In this document: positions 24,633-33,197 of the stretch, piece by piece
Numbering within the stretch: position 1 is the stretch's first letter
Layout of the letters: the number at the start of each line of letters is the position of its first letter
Assembly: GCF_947495565.1 (NCBI RefSeq)
Contig: NZ_CANLZM010000001.1
Coordinates: 62,001-126,000, forward strand
Reading direction: 5' to 3'
Origin: an uncultured Pontibacter sp.
GTDB lineage: Bacteria > Bacteroidota > Bacteroidia > Cytophagales > Hymenobacteraceae
Length of the DNA stretch: 64,000 nt
Notes under the pieces: model-generated
What the model was told of the DNA's origin: nothing
The model's input: only the letters and a program-made list of their open reading frames with translations
Databases searched by the model: none
Position numbers and translations under genes: made by a program

Positions 24633-27335
24633 ATGAAAGTAGGAATCATTTTCGGTGGCCCATCGCGCGAGCGCGAGATCTCGTTTGCTGGTGGCCGTAC
24701 GGTATACGATAATTTAGACAAGTCTCTTTTCGAGGCCGTTCCGGTGTTTGTGGATAGCCTGGGCAATTTCATTCTGCTCGATTGGCAGTTCATCTACAAA
24801 GGCACCATCCGCGACTTTTACCCGCCGGTAGAGGCGCTGCCGGAAAACGAGCACGGGCTGCAGATTTACCTGGAGTCGTTGGGCGAGCTAAGTATAGCCG
24901 AACAGGACGAGATTATTTCCAAAGCGGGTAAGCGCCTGCAGCCAAACGAGTTCAAGCAGCATTTCGACTTTGCATTCCTGGCGCTGCACGGCCCATACGG
25001 CGAGGATGGCAGCATCCAGGGCCTGCTGGAGTGGTACCATATTCCGTATTCCGGCTCAGGTATACTTCCTTCGGCCATCGGTATCGATAAGGCGGCGCAG
25101 AAAGAAATGCTCAAGCAGCATGGTTTCCCGACGCCAGATTACAGAACGATACAGTATGCCAGCTGGAACGGTAAGCAGAACCGCCGCCAGATCTTTGAGC
25201 AACTGAAAACTGATTTGAGCCTGCCGCTGGTTCTTAAGGCGCCGCACCAAGGGTCCTCCATCGGTGTCTCAATCATCAAAGAAGATGATTTTGACGCCTT
25301 TGAAGCAGGAGTGGAGCGCAGCTTCTTTACCAAAACCATCTATAAAAGCCACTGGCTGGCGATAGGCGAGGAGAAGCAGCTGACGAGCATGAAGCAGCTG
25401 GTGGATATCCGTGAAGGTATCGGTATGCCGGTTGTTTTGGAAGACGGTAACATTATTTACCACCCGGAGGAGCTTTTCAACCACATCAACCATACGTTTA
25501 GCTCTACTGCCACTGATAGCATTACGCTGACAAACGTGGAACATGAGCAGCAGGTGCTGGTGGAGGCCTTTATTCAGGGCAAGGAGTTCTCGTGCATTGT
25601 GGTGCAGGATGAGCAGGGTCAGCCAATTGCGCTGCCGCCAACCGAGATCGTGAAAGGCAGCGAGGTGTTCGACTACCGCTCTAAGTACCTGCCGGGCCTG
25701 AGCCGCAAAATTACTCCGATAAACCTTCCAACCGATCAGATTCAGAATATCAGAAAAGCCACTAGCAAGCTTTTCACCGCCTTTGGCTTTAACGTGTATG
25801 CCCGCCTGGATGGCTTTATAACCGACAACGGCGATATTTTCCTGAACGACCCGAACACTACTTCAGGCATGTTGCCATCATCGTTTTTCTTCCATCAGGC
25901 GGCTGAGATTGGCCTTAACCCGTCGCAGTTCCTGACTTACATTATCCGTACCTCCGTGGCCGAGCGCCTGAAGACCGGTAAGGACACTGTAAAGCTGACA
26001 CGCTTGCTGCAAAAGCTGGATAAAAGTATAAAAGACGAGCAGGCGCACCGCCAGGAAAAGATTCGGGTTGGTGTGATCATGGGTGGATATTCCTCTGAAC
26101 GCCATATTTCTGTGGAAAGCGGGCGCAATATTTACGAGAAGCTGTCGTCTTCTACAAAGTATGAGCCGTTGCCAATCTTCCTGACAGGGAACAATGAGGC
26201 GCATCGTCTGTACTCAATTCCGATCAACATTATGCTAAAGGATAACGCCGATGACATTAAGGAGAAGGTGTTATACTTTGAGCAGGGAGGAAAGCCGCAC
26301 CCGGTGCTGGCACAGATTGCCGGGGAAGCAGCAAGTATAACAAGAAAGTATACAGGCCGCAGTTTGCAGGAGCCGCAGCGGATCACGTATGAGCAGTTGA
26401 AAAATCTGGTGGATGTAGTGTTTATTGCGCTGCATGGCAGACCAGGAGAGGACGGTGCCCTGCAGCAGGAACTGGAGAAGCTGTACATTCCGTATAACGG
26501 CTCAGGCATTCGCTCGTCGCAGGTTACTATTAACAAGTATGAAACCAACGAGATACTGGCTAAGCATGGTGTATCAGTAGCCAAGCATGCCATGGCCCTG
26601 AAAGAGGATTGGCTGCAGGATAAAGAGGCATTCTACCAGAGTATAGAGCAGGGCTTTCCGTATCCGTTTATAGCCAAACCTGCCGATGATGGCTGTAGCT
26701 CTGCCGTAAAGAAAATCAAGAACAGGCAGGAACTAGATGCCTTCGCGACGCTGATTTTCAGGGAAATGGAAGAGCTGGACACAGACTGCGCCCGCACGTT
26801 GTCGCTTGGTTTTAAAGAGGAGTTTCCGAATAAAGCGGGGTTCTTAGTAGAAACCCTGATCAGCAGAAACGGCGCAAAGCATTTTCTGGAGGTTACGGGC
26901 GGCCTGCTGACAAAGTATAAACCAGACGGTACGGTTAACTACGAGGTTTTCGAAGCTTCCGAAGCTTTGGCCGAGGGAGAGGTACTTTCTTTGGAAGAGA
27001 AGTTTTTGGCCGGTGAAGGACAGAATATTACGCCTGCCCGTTACGCTGCAGACCCGCAGCGCCGCCAGAAGATATCTGACAAAGTGAAGGAAGACCTGAA
27101 GCATGTGGCCCAGATTCTGAACATTGAAGGGTACGCCCGCATTGACGCTTTTGTGCGCGTGCTGGAAAACGACGAGGTGGAAACCATTATCATTGAGGTA
27201 AACTCATTGCCGGGCATGACGCCGGCCACCTGTATCTTCCACCAAACCGCTATCAACGGCTATAAACCATACGACTTCATCGACCGCATTTTAACTTACG
27301 GTATAGAGCGTAACCGCATGAAGGCGGAAATTTAG
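24633..27335 (+). CDS. Tandem D-alanine--D-alanine ligase-like protein (two Ddl units)
   Basis: 900 residues made of two Ddl-like units, about 1-455 and 475-900. Each has an N-terminal Ddl fold (VGIIFGGPSRERE.S and VGVIMGGYSSERHIS), the ALHGPYGEDGSIQG / ALHGRPGEDGALQQ motif, and an ATP-grasp domain (PLVLKAPHQGSSIGVS / PFIAKPADDGCSSAV). The metal and substrate loop is canonical in the second unit (IIEVNSLPGMT) but reads FLNDPNTTSGM in the first, where Glu is replaced by Asp and Pro follows. Ddl enzymes make the D-Ala-D-Ala end of peptidoglycan precursors. Each unit exceeds the usual 300-370 residues through insertions. A PASTA protein follows. Confidence 0.85.
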   Translation: MKVGIIFGGPSREREISFAGGRTVYDNLDKSLFEAVPVFVDSLGNFILLDWQFIYKGTIRDFYPPVEALPENEHGLQIYLESLGELSIAEQDEIISKAGKRLQPNEFKQHFDFAFLALHGPYGEDGSIQGLLEWYHIPYSGSGILPSAIGIDKAAQKEMLKQHGFPTPDYRTIQYASWNGKQNRRQIFEQLKTDLSLPLVLKAPHQGSSIGVSIIKEDDFDAFEAGVERSFFTKTIYKSHWLAIGEEKQLTSMKQLVDIREGIGMPVVLEDGNIIYHPEELFNHINHTFSSTATDSITLTNVEHEQQVLVEAFIQGKEFSCIVVQDEQGQPIALPPTEIVKGSEVFDYRSKYLPGLSRKITPINLPTDQIQNIRKATSKLFTAFGFNVYARLDGFITDNGDIFLNDPNTTSGMLPSSFFFHQAAEIGLNPSQFLTYIIRTSVAERLKTGKDTVKLTRLLQKLDKSIKDEQAHRQEKIRVGVIMGGYSSERHISVESGRNIYEKLSSSTKYEPLPIFLTGNNEAHRLYSIPINIMLKDNADDIKEKVLYFEQGGKPHPVLAQIAGEAASITRKYTGRSLQEPQRITYEQLKNLVDVVFIALHGRPGEDGALQQELEKLYIPYNGSGIRSSQVTINKYETNEILAKHGVSVAKHAMALKEDWLQDKEAFYQSIEQGFPYPFIAKPADDGCSSAVKKIKNRQELDAFATLIFREMEELDTDCARTLSLGFKEEFPNKAGFLVETLISRNGAKHFLEVTGGLLTKYKPDGTVNYEVFEASEALAEGEVLSLEEKFLAGEGQNITPARYAADPQRRQKISDKVKEDLKHVAQILNIEGYARIDAFVRVLENDEVETIIIEVNSLPGMTPATCIFHQTAINGYKPYDFIDRILTYGIERNRMKAEI

Positions 27336-27353
27336 GAGTTAGAAAGTTAAAGA

Positions 27354-27398
27354 GTTAGAAAGTTGGGAGTTAAAACAATGTAACCCCAACTTTCTAAC
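27354..27398. terminator. Hairpin between Ddl-like and PASTA genes
   Basis: Perfect 14-bp arms GTTAGAAAGTTGGG (27354-27367) and CCCAACTTTCTAAC (27385-27398), 17-nt loop, no T run. The left arm is preceded by another copy of GAGTTAGAAAGTT, so the arms sit within a short direct repeat. It could be an attenuator or mRNA-stabilising stem. Confidence 0.5.
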
Positions 27399-27423
27399 AA
27401 TCAACCATCAGCAATTTAATTGC

Positions 27424-28200
27424 ATGTTTAAAACGAATTCATTTTTAGGTGTGATAGGGCACCTGCTGATAATGGGCGTCATTGTGGCTGCCCTGATTCT
27501 AGGTTTCTTTTATTATTACCTGCCATCCACCACCAACCATGGCGAAAGCATCTCTGTGCCCAAGATTACGGGCATGCAGCTGCAGGATGCAGATCAGCTG
27601 CTGGAAGAGCAGAATCTTCGCTATTACATCAACGACTCTACCTATAAGCCAGACCAGAAGCCGTTTCAGATCCTGACACAGGACCCGGCACCGGGTGCTA
27701 AAGTGAAGGAGAACCGTAAAATTTACATCTCGGTGAACATGAAAAACCCGCCGATGATCAAAATGCCGAGGCTGATAGACGGTTCTGTGAAGAATGCGGA
27801 GCTCATCCTGAAAAGCTATGATTTGCGCAAAGGCAAGATTACGTATGTGCCGGACCTGCAGCAGAACGCCGTGCTGAAGCAGTTTGTTGACGGCAAAGAA
27901 GTGAAACCGGGCGATATGGTTCCGAAAGGCGCACTGGTAGACCTGCACGTGGGCGATGGTTTGGGCGAAACAGAGTTTGAAATGCCAGAAGTAATAGGCA
28001 TGCCGGTAGATGAAGCCTCTGTGTTGCTGGTAGGCCAGGGCCTGCAGATCGGAAACATTATTTACGTGCAAGGCAGCAGTGAGCCGGACGGCACTGTGCT
28101 GAAGCAACGCCCCTACGCCGAGGTCGGAGCCAAAATACGCGTAGGCGAATTGGTAGACCTGTGGGTAGCTGGCCAGGAGCCGGTGCAGGGTATCGAGTAA
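27424..28200 (+). CDS. PASTA domain membrane protein
   Basis: 258 residues: one N-terminal TM helix (about 9-33, GVIGHLLIMGVIVAALILGFF) then three PASTA domains (about 45-108, 110-175, 185-255) with typical VPKITGMQLQDADQLLEEQN, MPRLIDGSVKNAELILK and MPEVIGMPVDEASVLL openings. PASTA domains bind muropeptides or beta-lactams in kinases and PBPs; here there is no kinase or transpeptidase part, so it is a stand-alone periplasmic PASTA protein of the kind common in Bacteroidota. It lies after the Ddl-like gene, which fits a wall-related role. Confidence 0.88.
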   Translation: MFKTNSFLGVIGHLLIMGVIVAALILGFFYYYLPSTTNHGESISVPKITGMQLQDADQLLEEQNLRYYINDSTYKPDQKPFQILTQDPAPGAKVKENRKIYISVNMKNPPMIKMPRLIDGSVKNAELILKSYDLRKGKITYVPDLQQNAVLKQFVDGKEVKPGDMVPKGALVDLHVGDGLGETEFEMPEVIGMPVDEASVLLVGQGLQIGNIIYVQGSSEPDGTVLKQRPYAEVGAKIRVGELVDLWVAGQEPVQGIE

Positions 28201-28215
28201 TTTCTTTTAAGCATA

Positions 28216-28253
28216 AGCAAAAGCGCCTGCCAGCAATGACGGGCGCTTTTGCT
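28216..28253 (+). terminator. Rho-independent terminator of the PASTA gene
   Basis: 12-bp arms AGCAAAAGCGCC (28216-28227) and GGCGCTTTTGCT (28242-28253), followed by CTTTAAG, 15 bp after the PASTA stop. Confidence 0.7.
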
Positions 28254-28329
28254 CTTTAAGAGACGTAACATTAAAGTTTTTAACTGTGTAGCGGAAATAC
28301 TACCTTCTGCTCTATAACTTACTCTCCGG

Positions 28330-30153
28330 ATGAAAAAACCGCTGGCGCTTCTATTTTTTATACTTGGCAGTGCTGCCACAGGAGCTCAGGCACAAGCCGT
28401 GCTGCAGCCCTTGCAGCAGGAGTTGCGCCAGCCCCAGAAGTATAAGCTTAGCCAAAATCCGAAGCTTCGGCTTGCTGCAGAGCAGAACCTACCTTTCTTT
28501 GATGATTTTGCAGCAGCTGATACCCTGAATACCTCACGATGGAGTGGCAGCGGCGTTTTTGTCAACAACCGGTACGCCTTAAGGCCTGTCACAAAAAACG
28601 TGGCAACGTTGGATGGGCTGAATGGCAATGGCAAGGCCTATGCTCCTAACACGTTAGCGGCTGGCCCCTCCGACACGCTTACTTCTGCACCCATACTTTT
28701 AGGAAGCCTCACGCCCGCCGACTCAGTATACCTAAGCTTTTACTGGCAATCCGGGGGATTAGGCGATGTGCCTGACCAGACAGAAAATGACCTGCGCTAC
28801 CTGGCGCTGGAGTTTTTAGATAAAACCGGCGCATGGCAGGAAGTATGGCGACAGTCTGCGGTTGGTGTGGTAACTGATTTTGCACAGGTATTTGTTGGCC
28901 TGCAAGAGGCGAAATACTTTCATAGCGGTTTCCAGTTCAGATTCCGTAATGTGGGCTTGCGCAACGGTATGGCAGATGTATGGAACCTGGATTATGTGGA
29001 GCTGGACAAAAACCGCCGCAAAGGCGTTAGTACAACCCGCGATATTGCCATCAGCCAAAGTATAAGCAAGCTCCTTAAAAACTACACAGGCATGCCTGCC
29101 CGGCAGTTCCGCGAAAACCCGGAGAATGAACTGGCCGAAGAGGTGCGAGCCGCTTTAAACAACCTGGGAGATTTTCCGGGTGCCATTAGCTGGCGTGGCT
29201 ATATAAAGAATTTAGGTGCAGCCTCTGCAGATACGTTTCTGCGGGAACAGGCGCTTATTCCGGGCTTGGCCAGGCAATATGAAATCTCTGGCACGCCTAC
29301 ACTGCAAAACACTGCCTTGCCAGCTACCGATATTTTTACGCTCGTGCACGGCATCCGGCTTGATACCAAAGAGCAGAATGCACAGCAACGGGCTAACGAC
29401 GTGACGGAGCGCATCACAGAATTTGGCAACTATTATGCTTATGACGACGGCACTGCCGAGGCTGGTTTCAGTTATGTAGGAACCGGCAATACGCAGGTGG
29501 CCCAACGCTTCGACCTCAACCTGCCTGACCAGGTGCGGGCTTTCAGGGTATACTTTCCGAGGGTGGGGCCGGATATTTCGGGCACTTCTATTACCTTTAG
29601 AGTTTGGCGCGATGAAAACGGCGTGCCAGGCGAAACACTTCATCAGCAGAGTTTCCAGATACAGTACACCGACTCTTTAAACAGCTTTTACGAAGTAGCA
29701 CTAACGCAGCCGGTGCCGGTGCAGGGTAGTTTTTACATCGGCTGGACGCAGCCAGGCAGCAGGTACGTAAACATCGGTTTTGATAAAAATGAGCACGCAC
29801 AGGGCCGCCGGTTCATTTTTACAGCGTCTGGTGGTTGGGTAGAGGAAGCCTCTCTGCAAGGGGCTATTATGATGCGCCCTGTTATGGTGGGCGATGTGCC
29901 TTTAGGTGTAGCGGACGACCGATATAACGCTGCGATGCGCGTTTACCCTAACCCGAGCCGAGATGTTGTATATTTAAGTGAGCCGTTTGAGCTGGTGCAG
30001 GTATACGATGTGCTGGGGCGGCAGGTGCATAGCCATAAGTATAAAAATAGCCACGAGCCGTTATCGCTTCGGCATTTGGCACCAGGTGTTTATACTTTGC
30101 GTATTCATAATAGAGAAGCTATTATATCGAAAAAGATTATTTTAACTAATTAA
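28330..30153 (+). CDS. Secreted protein with T9SS type A sorting domain
   Basis: 607 residues. Signal peptide MKKPLALLFFILGSAATGAQ is followed by a large beta-rich region without catalytic motifs I can identify. The C-terminal 75 residues are the type A sorting signal: MRVYPNPSRDVVYLSEPF, YDVLGRQVHSHKY, LAPGVYTLRIHNREAI and a final basic KKIILTN strand. Type IX secretion carries such proteins across the outer membrane and anchors them to the cell surface. The rhodanese gene begins 4 bp after its stop. Confidence 0.85.
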   Translation: MKKPLALLFFILGSAATGAQAQAVLQPLQQELRQPQKYKLSQNPKLRLAAEQNLPFFDDFAAADTLNTSRWSGSGVFVNNRYALRPVTKNVATLDGLNGNGKAYAPNTLAAGPSDTLTSAPILLGSLTPADSVYLSFYWQSGGLGDVPDQTENDLRYLALEFLDKTGAWQEVWRQSAVGVVTDFAQVFVGLQEAKYFHSGFQFRFRNVGLRNGMADVWNLDYVELDKNRRKGVSTTRDIAISQSISKLLKNYTGMPARQFRENPENELAEEVRAALNNLGDFPGAISWRGYIKNLGAASADTFLREQALIPGLARQYEISGTPTLQNTALPATDIFTLVHGIRLDTKEQNAQQRANDVTERITEFGNYYAYDDGTAEAGFSYVGTGNTQVAQRFDLNLPDQVRAFRVYFPRVGPDISGTSITFRVWRDENGVPGETLHQQSFQIQYTDSLNSFYEVALTQPVPVQGSFYIGWTQPGSRYVNIGFDKNEHAQGRRFIFTASGGWVEEASLQGAIMMRPVMVGDVPLGVADDRYNAAMRVYPNPSRDVVYLSEPFELVQVYDVLGRQVHSHKYKNSHEPLSLRHLAPGVYTLRIHNREAIISKKIILTN

Positions 30154-30157
30154 AACT

Positions 30158-30463
30158 ATGATTGCATCAGTAGACATTACCGCAGAAGAATTAAAGGAGC
30201 GCCTGAACAAGGGAGAAACGCCTGTTATTATAGATGTGCGTGAAGATTGGGAGCATCAGGAGTCAAAGATACCTGGGGCTCAGAATATTCCGCTAGGCGC
30301 ACTGCCGCAGCGCCTGGATGAACTGGAAGAGCTGAAAGACCAGGAAGTGATTGTGCAGTGCCGCTCCGGTGCCCGCTCCGCCTCGGCAAAGGCTTTTATG
30401 CAGCAGCAGGGCTTTACCAATGTACGTAACCTTTTAGGCGGCATTTTAGCATATCAAGGCTAA
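30158..30463 (+). CDS. Rhodanese-like domain protein
   Basis: 101 residues, a single rhodanese domain: IIDVREDWEHQESKIPGAQN in the first half and the active-site loop VQCRSGARSASA with Cys68. Stand-alone rhodaneses carry persulfide sulfur. No signal peptide, so cytosolic. It starts 4 bp after the T9SS gene and likely shares its transcript, though I see no functional link. Confidence 0.9.
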   Translation: MIASVDITAEELKERLNKGETPVIIDVREDWEHQESKIPGAQNIPLGALPQRLDELEELKDQEVIVQCRSGARSASAKAFMQQQGFTNVRNLLGGILAYQG

Positions 30464-30485
30464 ATTTTAAAGTATAAGTTAACTG

Positions 30486-30518
30486 AAAAGGGAGCAGCTG
30501 TCGTGGCTGCTCCCTTTT
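30486..30518 (+). terminator. Rho-independent terminator after the rhodanese gene
   Basis: 13-bp perfect arms AAAAGGGAGCAGC (30486-30498) and GCTGCTCCCTTTT (30506-30518), loop of 7 nt. Confidence 0.8.
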
Positions 30519-30563
30519 CTATTGAAGCTATTTAGAGTTTTTGTTATAGTGCCTACACCCGCC

Positions 30564-30631
30564 ATTGTTGGTGTTTTCACCAACAATCAAAATGCAGATG
30601 CTGTAAATCTTGCTGGTGAAAACACGCACCA
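30564..30631. repeat. Nested inverted repeats in a convergent gap
   Basis: A perfect 10-bp hairpin ATTGTTGGTG-TTTT-CACCAACAAT (30564-30587) is followed by a second unit TGGTGAAAACACGCACCA (30614-30631) whose GGTGAAAACAC is the inverse of GGTGTTTTCACC in the first. The two units can therefore fold separately or on each other. Position: between the rhodanese terminator and the M50 stop. Function unknown. Confidence 0.5.
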
Positions 30632-30771
30632 AGGGCAGGCAATATAGTATGAATAAACTCTAAACAGGCTTGGCTGTTGTTATAAAACCTGTCATCCTAA
30701 ACCATAAACTTACACCAGAATATTTAAGTTTTTCCTGCTCCTACAGCAGCTTTCACAGTATTTCTAACATC

Positions 30772-32058
30772 CTACTCAATAATAAACGGTGTAGGTGTGA
30801 AGCACAGCAGAAAGATGATGAAGGCAAGTATACCCAGTGCTTTGCGGAGCGGCGTGAGTGGGCGCTCATCGGGGCAGGAGGGATGAAAGATGCCCATTAC
30901 CCGCGAGAGCAGCAACCCAAACGCGAGCCAGCCGCTGTAGCCATCAGAATCCGGGAAAGCCAGTGAAATAAGCACCTGCGCCACCAGCACCACCCCAGCC
31001 AGGTATAAGCTATACTTTAATTTAGGCGTGGCAGGCTGCAGCACAAACACCAGGTAGAGCAGGTAAAAAGGCCAGAGCCAGAAGTATGCCTCAAGCTCCG
31101 GAAAGAAGTTAGACAACCCGTATTGCAGCAGCAGCATGGCAAGCGTAGCGGCTAAGGCATAGTTCCGGTTGCCCAAGAGTTTCAGATAAGCCCAGTAAGC
31201 AAAGGGAGCAAACACAACCAGCAGCTCCTCGCCCCAAACCGGCTCTGTGTAAGGCGAAATGACTCCCAGCCCGGCATAAAGTATAAACAGCGCAAAGAAG
31301 ATAGGGGAGAGTTGGTTGAAGCGTTGGTACCCGATAAGGCCATACAGTACATGGCCGCCATCCAGCTGCCCGATCGGGAGCAGGTTAAGAGCTGTAAAGA
31401 AGAGGGCCAGAAATCCGGCGAATACAAAAGGATAGTGAATAATTTCATACGCATTTGGCACCAGCGCAGGGTCTGCCACAAACTGCTCAAAAAGTATAAA
31501 CAACAGGTTTTTACCTAAAGCAAAGTTGCCAAAATTATCCTGGTATACATACTGTGCATAATCCAGCCCGTAGCGCTCATACTCAGGGTGAATGCTGAAA
31601 ACGTACTCTGGCTCCGGCAGATGCGTAAAAGCGTAAAACAGCAGCGGAATGGCCACTACAAAACCAGCCAGCGGACCGGCAATCCCGATGTCGAAGAACT
31701 GCTTTCGGGAGAAGATGCGCTCTTTAATCCGGATAAAGGCTCCCATAGTACCGATGGACGAGGTGATACCAAACCAAAGCGGGATATAGTATGGCAGCGT
31801 AACGGCGGTGCGGTAGTAGCGGGCCGTGAAATAATGCCCGAACTCATGCACCGTAAGTACCCCCAGAAAAGGCAGCGAAAAGTATAACCCGCCCAGAAAT
31901 TCGGCCCAGGTAAGTGTACCCATCCAGCTAAAGCCCTGCGGCCCCAGGAAAAACAGCTTACCATAGCGCCATTCTGCCCCGGCAATGGTAGTGGTAACCA
32001 GCGTGAGGCAGAACAGCAGTAAGTGAAGGCTATATTGCTGCCATTTAGACTGCAACAT
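30772..32058 (-). CDS. M50 family (site-2) membrane metalloprotease
   Basis: 428 residues from ATG 32058; a longer frame to 32154 lies inside the HAD gene. About eight or nine TM segments. Zinc site LTVHEFGHYFTARYY (HExxH) in the first membrane region and NLLPIGQLDGGHVLYGL (the NxxPxxxxDG motif) later. Site-2-type proteases cut within membranes and often release anti-sigma factors. The start overlaps the HAD stop by 14 bp, so translation is likely coupled. Substrate unknown; the ECF operon at 10-11 kb is one possible link, purely inferred. Confidence 0.9.
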   Translation of the reverse strand: MLQSKWQQYSLHLLLFCLTLVTTTIAGAEWRYGKLFFLGPQGFSWMGTLTWAEFLGGLYFSLPFLGVLTVHEFGHYFTARYYRTAVTLPYYIPLWFGITSSIGTMGAFIRIKERIFSRKQFFDIGIAGPLAGFVVAIPLLFYAFTHLPEPEYVFSIHPEYERYGLDYAQYVYQDNFGNFALGKNLLFILFEQFVADPALVPNAYEIIHYPFVFAGFLALFFTALNLLPIGQLDGGHVLYGLIGYQRFNQLSPIFFALFILYAGLGVISPYTEPVWGEELLVVFAPFAYWAYLKLLGNRNYALAATLAMLLLQYGLSNFFPELEAYFWLWPFYLLYLVFVLQPATPKLKYSLYLAGVVLVAQVLISLAFPDSDGYSGWLAFGLLLSRVMGIFHPSCPDERPLTPLRKALGILAFIIFLLCFTPTPFIIE

Positions 32059-32677
32059 CCGCAAAAAACTTGTTGATGGTAAGCGGTGGCTGTAAGTGCA
32101 GCGTTTTAATGCCGATCGTGTTCGCGCTATGGATATGCTGAATGCTATCATCAATAAACAGCGTATCTTCCTTCTGCAGGTTGTTTTCGGCTAATATCTG
32201 CTCAAAAATAGCGGCATCGGGCTTGCGCTTGCCCACCAGGTGAGAATAATAGGTTTTCTCAAACAAAGAATCTAAGCTAGGGATGGTAAAGCTGTGTGCC
32301 ACGATCTGGTTAAAGCGCTCCAGGTGGATAGCATTTGTGTTGCTGAGCAGGAAGATGCGGTACTTTTTGCCCAACTCCAGCAGCAGGTCTATGCGCTCCT
32401 GCGGTATATCAAGCAGCATGGCGTTCCAGGCCTCGTCAATCTGTTCATCGGTGGCGTCTATCTTGTAAGCTTCGCGCAGACCGTTGCGGAACTCTGTATT
32501 AGAGCAAGCGCCGGTTTCCAGCAGGTCGAACAAGTGCGACTGCTCTTTCTGGCTGTAGGCAATGCTGCAGTTATCTTTGCACAGTTTCTGCAGTTCCTGA
32601 ATGCTTTTGTCGTAGTCTATATTAATGATGACACCGCCTAGATCGAAGATGATATTGTTGATTTGTGTTAGTTCCAC
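32045..32677 (-). CDS. HAD-superfamily phosphatase, YihX-like
   Basis: 210 residues from GTG 32677 (VELTQINNIIFDLGGVIINI); no ATG fits. HAD motif I is IIFDLGGVI, with the usual second Asp replaced by Gly as in E. coli YihX (FDLGNV). Motif II LLSNTN, motif III KRKPD and motif IV FIDDS are complete. YihX is a glucose-1-phosphatase; the true substrate here is uncertain. Eight consecutive A/T bases just before the start could allow slippage but lie outside the coding frame. Confidence 0.85.
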   Translation of the reverse strand: MELTQINNIIFDLGGVIINIDYDKSIQELQKLCKDNCSIAYSQKEQSHLFDLLETGACSNTEFRNGLREAYKIDATDEQIDEAWNAMLLDIPQERIDLLLELGKKYRIFLLSNTNAIHLERFNQIVAHSFTIPSLDSLFEKTYYSHLVGKRKPDAAIFEQILAENNLQKEDTLFIDDSIQHIHSANTIGIKTLHLQPPLTINKFFADVAV

Positions 32678-32697
32678 GAAAAAAAATATGTATAGTG

Positions 32698-32729
32698 TTT
32701 GATATATTGAATGCAAATATGTAAAATTG
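32698..32729 (+). promoter_or_regulatory. Probable promoter of the CAU tRNA
   Basis: TTTG (32698-32701), 20-nt spacer, then TAAAATTG (32722-32729), one mismatch from TAnnTTTG, with the tRNA beginning 41 nt on. Confidence 0.4.
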
Positions 32730-32769
32730 CACTCCCAATTCAAAGGAAGCACATCCAGAGAAAAGGAAA

Positions 32770-32843
32770 GGGCCTATAGCTCAGTTGGTTAGAGCACCTG
32801 ACTCATAATCAGGTGGTCCCTGGTTCGAGCCCAGGTGGGCCCA
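32770..32843 (+). tRNA. tRNA with CAU anticodon, probably tRNA-Ile2 (k2C-AU)
   Basis: 74-nt cloverleaf: acceptor GGGCCTA paired with TGGGCCC (32770-32776, 32836-32842), D-arm GCTC/GAGC, anticodon stem CCTGA/TCAGG with loop CTCATAA (anticodon CAT at 32804-32806), T-arm with GTTCGAG, discriminator A at 32843; CCA is not encoded. CAU can mean Met or lysidine-modified Ile. The GGGCC acceptor, like that of Bacteroidota tRNA-Ile(GAU), favours Ile2, but elongator Met is possible. Confidence 0.9.
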
Positions 32844-32850
32844 CAGTCTA

Positions 32851-32890
32851 AAAAAAGCACTTGCAAGGTAAAACTTGTAAGTGCTTTTTT
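32851..32890 (+). terminator. tRNA terminator
   Basis: Arms AAAAAAGCACTTGCAAG (32851-32867) and CTTGTAAGTGCTTTTTT (32874-32890), 17 bp with one wobble, ending in six T. Confidence 0.88.
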
Positions 32891-32951
32891 GTTTGCACAC
32901 TTTTTTACAAATTTCGGGCAGGTTATTATCTTGGCCTGCACAGGCAGTCTT

Positions 32952-33197
32952 TCATATTATTAATGGTTGAGCTTGGAACACTTTCGTTGCAAACTCAATC
33001 CCGGCTAACTCTCCTCTTAAAGTAGCTCGTTCTTTGGGAGTGCCAGAATCATTGTCAATTAACCTTACCCTAATATTTTCCATCCTTAGTTCAAGCTGTT
33101 GTAGGTATTCTTGGCTATTGTCACTAACCACTTCTGGTGCTATAGACTCTCCTCAAGATTTGAGACTAGCTGTGGACGGAGGTTCGTTAACTGTCAT
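32952..33197 (-). pseudogene. Broken small gene with in-frame TGA, family unknown
   Basis: From ATG 33197 the minus strand reads 14 codons (MTVNEPPSTASLKS), then TGA at 33153-33155, then 66 more sense codons in the same frame (GESIAPEVVSDNSQEYLQQL, later GTPKERATLRGELAG) to TGA at 32952-32954. The second part looks like a normal helical protein end. A nonsense mutation is the simplest reading; an unusual recoding event is unlikely. I do not recognise the family. It lies among other debris. Confidence 0.5.

Noticed and set aside
32678..32690. A/T homopolymer at the HAD start as a phase-variation tract
   Set aside because: It lies before the GTG start and cannot shift the reading frame; only expression could be affected.
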